Assembly: GCA_963974445.1 (NCBI GenBank)
Contig: CAXBDI010000166.1
Span: 1 to 5,688 of the forward strand
Length of the DNA: 5,688 bases
Direction: 5' to 3'
From: JACKII01 sp963974445
GTDB taxonomy: Bacteria; Pseudomonadota; Alphaproteobacteria; Bin95
Positions 1-5,688 of the stretch are shown here, one piece after another. Position 1 is the first letter of the stretch; each line of letters starts with the position of its first letter. Position numbers and translations under genes: made by a program. The notes under the pieces were generated by a model. That model was not told where the DNA came from and did not search any database. It was given only the letters and a program-made list of their open reading frames with translations.

Positions 1-1
1 C

Positions 2-145
2 TTCAAATTCGAATCCATCTCAACCCTCACCGCAACAGCGTCGTGTACTGTGGTCAGCTTCCTGGTTACCATGGCGTTTGGCGCGTGGCTGCTGCGCGAG
101 CAGGTGACGCTCGGCTTGGCCTGGCGTCATGGGCGGCTCCGATAG
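2..145 (+). CDS. C-terminal fragment of a probable DMT/EamA-type transporter, seemingly lacking its last helix
   Basis: The frame is open from the window edge to a TAG at 143-145 and gives about 47 residues. A hydrophobic stretch (VVSFLVTMAFGAWLL) is followed by REQVTLGLA. This resembles the penultimate helix of drug/metabolite transporter (EamA) proteins, where a helix ending in L-x-x-E-x-x-T leads into the final membrane segment. Here the final segment is absent: after LGLA the frame reads WRHGRLR and stops, and neither other forward frame supplies a hydrophobic helix before the next gene. If the identification is right, the protein is an inner-membrane carrier truncated by a frameshift or rearrangement. 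The substrate cannot be told. The frame ends 13 bp before the preferred start of the monooxygenase gene. The call rests on a short hydrophobic pattern only; an unrelated membrane protein or a chance open frame is possible. Confidence 0.4.
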   Translation, partial: FKFESISTLTATASCTVVSFLVTMAFGAWLLREQVTLGLAWRHGRLR

Positions 146-158
146 CGGATGGAACAGC

Positions 159-1802
<1,644 letters not shown>

Positions 1803-1821
1803 CGCCGCACGAGGCCTGTCG

Positions 1822-1861
1822 TCACCCTTCGATACGGGCCTCGCGCCGCTACTCAGGATGA
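1822..1861. repeat. Imperfect palindrome between the monooxygenase and carboxylase genes (dispersed-repeat or terminator-like)
   Basis: Arms 1822-1837 and 1846-1861 surround an 8-base loop and pair at about 12-13 positions, with two mismatches and two single-base bulges. The outer arms read TCACCCTTCGA on the left and TACTCAGGATGA on the right. From memory, elements with CCTTCGA and CTCAGGATGA ends around a GC-rich core are common between genes in alphaproteobacterial genomes, so this looks like a diverged copy of such a dispersed element. It starts 20 bp after the monooxygenase stop. It could act as an RNA hairpin that weakens read-through into the carboxylase gene or protects the upstream message. 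There is no T-run after it, so it is not a classical intrinsic terminator. The palindrome is visible directly; membership in a repeat family is not proven here. Confidence 0.5.
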
Positions 1862-1951
1862 GATGCCGCGCGGTAACGATGACGCTCGCGGTTGGGCATT
1901 CGGGTTGCTAGGCTGGCGGTTTCCCGGACCCGTAAAGTCAGAGTCACACCC

Positions 1952-4900
1952 ATGCAGCGCCTGTTGATCGCCAATCGCGGCGAAATCGCCATTCGTATCG
2001 CTCAGACCGCCGCCGATATGGGGCTGGAAACGGTGGGCGTCTACAGCGAGGACGACGCCGACAGCCTGCACACGCGCGCCGTCGACCGCGCCGTGCCGCT
2101 GGAGGGCAACGGCCCATCCGCCTATTTGGATATCGCCCAGGTCGTTGCAGCAGCGCTTGAGGCCGGGGCCGACGCGGTGCATCCCGGCTATGGCTTTCTG
2201 GCGGAGAACGGCGATTTCGCCCGGGCTTGCGAGGCGGCTGGCTTGACCTTCGTCGGCCCATCGTCGGAAACGCTCGACCTGTTCGGCGACAAGGTGGCGG
2301 CGCGCGAGTTGGCGGCGGAGCATGGCGTACCGCTGCTGCCCGGCACCGACGGGCCGACCTTGCTGGACGTGGCCCAAGCGTTCTTCACCGATCTGGAGGC
2401 CGGCACATCGGCGATGCTGAAGGCGGTGGCCGGTGGTGGCGGCCGCGGCATGCGGTTGGTGCACAACGAAGAAGACCTGGCCGAAGCCTTCGAACGCAGC
2501 CAGTCGGAGGCGCGGGCCGCCTTTGGCCGCTCCGACGTCTTTATCGAGCAATACCTGCCGCACGCCCGGCATATCGAGGTGCAGGTGGCCGGCGATGGCA
2601 CCGGTGCGGCTATCGCGTTGGGCGAGCGCGATTGCTCCCTGCAACGCCAGCACCAGAAAATCATCGAAATCACGCCGGCGCCAAATCTGGCGGATGACAT
2701 CCGCAGCCGCTTGCACAACGCCGCGTGCGAACTGGCGGCAGCCTCAGCCTATAAGGGGCTCGGCACGTTCGAGTTTCTGGTCGATACCAACGGCGCGCCG
2801 GACGACCCGGACGAGCCCGTCATCGCCTTCCTGGAGTGCAACGCCCGCCTGCAAGTGGAGCATACGGTGACCGAGTGCGTCACCGGCCTAGACCTGGTGC
2901 AGATTCAGTTGCTGGTCGCTCAGGGCAAGACGCTGGCGTCGCTCGGCCTGAACCCGACTGCACCGCCGCAGCCGCAGGGCTATGCGATCCAGGCCCGGGT
3001 CTACATGGAAACGATGCAGCCGGATGCGACGGCAAGGCCGGCGGGCGGCACGCTAACCGCTTTCGATCCACCGGCTGGGCCTGGCGTGCGCGTCGATCAT
3101 TACGGCTATACCGGCTATCGCACCAACCCGCGCTTCGACTCGCTGCTGGCCAAGGTGATCGTGCACGCGCCCACCGGCGGTTTCGCCGAAGCCGTGCGGC
3201 GCACGCAGCGGGCCTTGCGCCGCTTCCGCATCGCCGGTGTCGCGACAAACCTGGGCTTCCTGCAGAGCGTGTTGGCGCAGGAGGCCGTCCAGGCCGGCGC
3301 CACCTACACCCGTTACATCGAGGAGAATATCGAAACCCTGCTGGCGGAACCCGCAGCCTCACCGCTCTATGTGGTATCGCCGGCGCAGCGGGGCGAAACG
3401 CGGCGGGCCGGCGCCAGAATCGATGCGAACGACCCGCTTGCCGTTCTGGTGCATGGCCGCGAAGCGCTGGCGGCGGCGCGCGACCATGGCGCGGCTCGGC
3501 CGGCCTCAAACGTCGCCGGCCCGGAGGGCGCGGAGGCGGTACGCGCGCCGATGCAAGGCACGGTGGTCTCGCTCGCCAAGGCGGAGGGCGATACCGTGAT
3601 CGCCGGTCAGCAACTGCTGATCATGGCGGCGATGAAGATGGAGCATGTGATCGCCGCGCCAATCAGCGGCATCTTGCGGCAGATCTCGGTCGAGCCGGGG
3701 GAGACTGTGTTCGAAGACGATGTGCTCGCCTTTATCGAACCGGCGGACGTCGCCGCCGATGCGGCGGCAGATGAAGCGGAGATCGATCTCGACCACATCC
3801 GGCCGGACCTGGCCGAGGTCGAGGCGCGCCGGGCCAAAACCCTGGACGAAATGCGGCCCGATGCCGTCGCCCGCCGCCTGAAGACCGGCCAGCGCACGGC
3901 GCGGGAGAACATCGCCGATTTGGTGGACGAGGGCTCCTTCCACGAATACGGCGCGTTTCAGGTGGCGGCGCGGCAGGCGCGCGCTTCTCTGGAGGAGCTG
4001 ATTGACCGCACCCCCGCCGACGGCCTGATCGCCGGCCTCGCCCGCATCAACGGCGACCGCTTCGACGACGAACACGCCCGCGCCCTGGTGATGAGCTACG
4101 ACTACACCGTTTTGGCCGGAACCCAAGGGTTCAACAACCACCATAAAAAAGACCGCATGTTCGCGCTGGCTGCCGAGATGCGCCTGCCGTTGGTGCTGTT
4201 CGCCGAGGGCGGCGGCGGCCGGCCCGGCGACACGGACAAGGTTTTTTCCGCCGATCTGCACATCCCGGCCTTCAACCTGTTCGCAAAGCTTTCCGGCCTG
4301 GTGCCGCTGGTCGGCATCACGTCAGGCCGCTGCTTTGCCGGCAATGCGGTGCTGCTCGGCTGCTGCGACGTGGTGATCGCCACCAAGGGCTCGAACATCG
4401 GCATGGGCGGGCCGGCGATGATCGAGGGTGGCGGCCTCGGCGTCTATACGCCGGACGAGGTTGGGCCGCTCGATGTGCAGACCGCCAACGGCGTCGTCGA
4501 TATCGCCGTCGAGGATGAGGCGGAGGCGGTGGCCGTCGCCAAGCAATACCTCTCATACTTCCAAGGGCCTTTGGCCGAATGGGAGGTTGCCGATCAGCGC
4601 CCGTTGCGCCGCGTCGTGCCGGAAAACCGCCTGCGCGTCTATGAGATGCGCGACGTGATTGAGACGCTGGCCGACACGGACTCGATGTTGGAACTGCGCA
4701 AGGGTTTCGGCCTCGGCATGATTACCAGCTTCGCCCGGATCGAGGGCCGGCCCATCGGCATCGTCGCCAACAATCCGAAGCATTTGGGCGGCGCCATCGA
4801 TTCGCCGGCCGCGGACAAGGCGGCGCGCTTCCTACAACTCTGCGACGCCTTCGATATCCCGGTGCTGTTCTTGGTCGATACCCCCGGCAACATGGTCGGG

Positions 4901-5353
4901 CCGGAGCACGAGAAGACCGCGCTGGTGCGCCATTGCTGCCGCGTCTTCGTCATCGGCGCCAACATGAGCGTACCCTTCTTCACGGTCTCACTGCGCAAGA
5001 GCTACGGCCTCGGCGCGCAAGGCATGGCCGGCGGCAGCTTCCACGCGCCCTGGTTCTCGGTCGCCTGGCCGACCGCGGAATTCGGTGGCATGGGGTTGGA
5101 GGGCGCGGTCAAGCTCGGCTACCGCAACGAACTGGCCGCGATCGACGACCCGGAGGAGCGGCGGCGGGTCTATGAGGATAAGGTCGCGGCCATGTACGAG
5201 CAGGGCAAGGCGCTTTCGGCCGCCACCAATTTCGAGATCGACAACGTCATCGACCCGGCGGACACGCGCGACTGGGTACTGGCCGGACTGCGCTCCTCAC
5301 CAAAACCGAAACCGCGGGATGGCAAGAAGCATGCGTGGGTGGATACATGGTAG
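1952..5353 (+). CDS. Single-chain multidomain biotin-dependent acyl-CoA carboxylase (long-chain acyl-CoA carboxylase type)
   Basis: Predicted cytosolic enzyme that carboxylates biotin with ATP and bicarbonate, then moves the carboxyl group to an acyl-CoA. The product is 1133 aa (about 120 kDa). The biotin carboxylase domain (1-460) has Lys114, Lys157 before GGGGRGMR, Glu199, His207, Lys236, Glu274, Glu295, Asn297, Arg299, Glu303 and Arg349, all matching E. coli AccC active-site positions. The biotin carrier domain (532-598) has biotinyl Lys562 in AAMKMEH. An acidic Ala-rich linker (599-615) leads to the carboxyltransferase: N-half with EGGGGRPGD (752-760) and SGRCFAGNAV; C-half with VDTPGNMVG, RKSYGLGAQGMAGG (1015-1028), AWPTAEFGGMG and the closing IDPADTR. 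This order and size fit the homohexameric LCC family described from Mycobacterium avium paratuberculosis. Automated annotation may miscall it carbamoyl-phosphate synthase. Start: ATG 1952 begins the standard MQRLLIANRGEIA, with a weak GAG at 1941-1943; a TTG at 1892 would add 20 unlike residues. The true acyl-CoA substrate is unknown. Confidence 0.95.
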   Translation: MQRLLIANRGEIAIRIAQTAADMGLETVGVYSEDDADSLHTRAVDRAVPLEGNGPSAYLDIAQVVAAALEAGADAVHPGYGFLAENGDFARACEAAGLTFVGPSSETLDLFGDKVAARELAAEHGVPLLPGTDGPTLLDVAQAFFTDLEAGTSAMLKAVAGGGGRGMRLVHNEEDLAEAFERSQSEARAAFGRSDVFIEQYLPHARHIEVQVAGDGTGAAIALGERDCSLQRQHQKIIEITPAPNLADDIRSRLHNAACELAAASAYKGLGTFEFLVDTNGAPDDPDEPVIAFLECNARLQVEHTVTECVTGLDLVQIQLLVAQGKTLASLGLNPTAPPQPQGYAIQARVYMETMQPDATARPAGGTLTAFDPPAGPGVRVDHYGYTGYRTNPRFDSLLAKVIVHAPTGGFAEAVRRTQRALRRFRIAGVATNLGFLQSVLAQEAVQAGATYTRYIEENIETLLAEPAASPLYVVSPAQRGETRRAGARIDANDPLAVLVHGREALAAARDHGAARPASNVAGPEGAEAVRAPMQGTVVSLAKAEGDTVIAGQQLLIMAAMKMEHVIAAPISGILRQISVEPGETVFEDDVLAFIEPADVAADAAADEAEIDLDHIRPDLAEVEARRAKTLDEMRPDAVARRLKTGQRTARENIADLVDEGSFHEYGAFQVAARQARASLEELIDRTPADGLIAGLARINGDRFDDEHARALVMSYDYTVLAGTQGFNNHHKKDRMFALAAEMRLPLVLFAEGGGGRPGDTDKVFSADLHIPAFNLFAKLSGLVPLVGITSGRCFAGNAVLLGCCDVVIATKGSNIGMGGPAMIEGGGLGVYTPDEVGPLDVQTANGVVDIAVEDEAEAVAVAKQYLSYFQGPLAEWEVADQRPLRRVVPENRLRVYEMRDVIETLADTDSMLELRKGFGLGMITSFARIEGRPIGIVANNPKHLGGAIDSPAADKAARFLQLCDAFDIPVLFLVDTPGNMVGPEHEKTALVRHCCRVFVIGANMSVPFFTVSLRKSYGLGAQGMAGGSFHAPWFSVAWPTAEFGGMGLEGAVKLGYRNELAAIDDPEERRRVYEDKVAAMYEQGKALSAATNFEIDNVIDPADTRDWVLAGLRSSPKPKPRDGKKHAWVDTW

Positions 5354-5378
5354 AGCCTTGGGGCGAACACCAATTCAT

Positions 5379-5382
5379 GGAG
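5379..5382 (+). promoter_or_regulatory. Possible ribosome binding site for the 3' unknown gene
   Basis: GGAG lies 6 bases before ATG 5389, a normal Shine-Dalgarno spacing. The alternative ATG at 5347 has only GGTGGA 3 bases upstream, which is too close, and it overlaps the carboxylase gene by 7 bp. This favours 5389 as the start. Confidence 0.35.
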
Positions 5383-5388
5383 CTGGAT

Positions 5389-5688
5389 ATGGTAAAATCA
5401 TCAAAGAATGTTGGGAATAACGACGATGAAAAAGGTGATTCCGGCTCTTATGAAATTAAGGTGTCAAAAGAATTTGTCGCGTACTCGGAAATTTGGAGGG
5501 CCTCCGAAGTTATCCATGATCTCGCTAAGTCAGAAGTCGATGGTTATGGCTATCTGAATCTGACTTGCGCGACGATGACCGCATTCGCCTACGAAGCCTT
5601 CTTAAATCATGTAGGGCAAAGCATATTTCCAAATCGTAACTGCTCAGCCCCCTGTCAAATCGTCTGCAGCATGGGCTTGCCTTTGAGG
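5389..5688 (+). CDS. Unknown protein, partial (5' part; runs off the window), low GC
   Basis: I do not recognise this gene. The frame is open from ATG 5389 to the window edge (100 codons), and from ATG 5347 (114 codons) if the upstream start is used. The product begins with a polar, low-complexity stretch (KSSKNVGNNDDEKGDSGS, residues 3-20). A probable helical region follows, containing EFVAYSEIWRASEVIHDLA and then CATMTAFAYEAFLNHVGQSIF (about 63-83). The AFxxEAFLNHxG pattern is reminiscent of small helical hypothetical proteins in Proteobacteria, but I can name no family or function. G+C is about 46% against roughly 65-70% upstream, and codons such as AAA, AAT, TTA and ATA appear here but are rare in the neighbours, which suggests recent acquisition. 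The final residues (PNRNCSAPCQIVCSMG) have three Cys in a short span and do not continue the helical pattern, so the frame may already have left the original gene. The 5389 start is favoured by GGAG at 5379-5382. Confidence 0.55.
   Translation, partial: MVKSSKNVGNNDDEKGDSGSYEIKVSKEFVAYSEIWRASEVIHDLAKSEVDGYGYLNLTCATMTAFAYEAFLNHVGQSIFPNRNCSAPCQIVCSMGLPLR

Noticed and set aside
1885..1914. Possible promoter with TAGGCT (1909-1914) as a -10 box upstream of the carboxylase
   Set aside because: No acceptable -35 hexamer lies 16-18 bases upstream (the sequence there is about CTCGCGG), so it cannot be supported by eye.
1892..1951. TTG start adding 20 residues to the carboxylase
   Set aside because: The added residues are unlike the family, which begins at the MQRLLIANRGEIA-type strand, and no ribosome binding site precedes TTG 1892.
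1853..2716. 287-aa minus-strand open frame opposite the carboxylase start
   Set aside because: It lies over the well-conserved biotin carboxylase core and has no motifs of its own, so it is a shadow frame.
3506..4261. 251-aa minus-strand open frame inside the carboxylase
   Set aside because: It is antisense to the biotin carrier and carboxyltransferase domains, with a His/Gln/Arg-rich composition typical of GC-rich shadow frames.
5426..5556. Short frame beginning ATGAAAAAG in the low-GC end region
   Set aside because: It closes after about 43 codons, lacks a convincing structure and lies inside the longer open frame, which has the better protein pattern.

Overview
The window reads as high-GC bacterial chromosome, roughly two thirds G+C by hand counts of sample lines, most likely from an alphaproteobacterium. 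Pointers to that group are the strong G/C bias at third codon positions, two catabolic-type enzymes of families common in Rhodospirillales/Rhizobiales-like genomes, and a dispersed palindrome of a type frequent in alphaproteobacterial intergenic DNA. No marker gene is present, so the assignment is an inference. All supported genes lie on the + strand.

Layout: (1) Bases 2-145 hold the end of an open frame that resembles the C-terminal part of a DMT/EamA-type membrane transporter. It stops before the usual last helix. (2) Bases 159-1802 encode a complete type I Baeyer-Villiger monooxygenase (FAD and NADPH dependent, 547 aa). (3) Bases 1803-1951 are a 149-bp gap with an imperfect palindrome at 1822-1861. 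(4) Bases 1952-5353 encode a complete 1133-aa single-chain biotin-dependent acyl-CoA carboxylase. It joins biotin carboxylase, biotin carrier and both carboxyltransferase halves in one polypeptide, the architecture of long-chain acyl-CoA carboxylase (LCC). (5) From the carboxylase stop codon to the window edge the base composition falls to about 46% G+C. An open frame of unknown function starts there (5347 or 5389) and runs off the end.

How the genes may work together: a Baeyer-Villiger enzyme converts a ketone to an ester or lactone. After hydrolysis and CoA activation, a carboxylase can act on the resulting acyl-CoA. The pair therefore suggests catabolism of a ketone, terpenoid or other branched/long-chain compound. 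The hydrolase, CoA ligase and other expected partners are not in this window, and the palindrome between the two genes leaves co-transcription open. The most unusual parts are the two edges: a transporter tail that appears to have lost its end, and a low-GC unknown gene whose last residues look odd and may mark a mobile-element junction. No clear new multi-gene system is visible.
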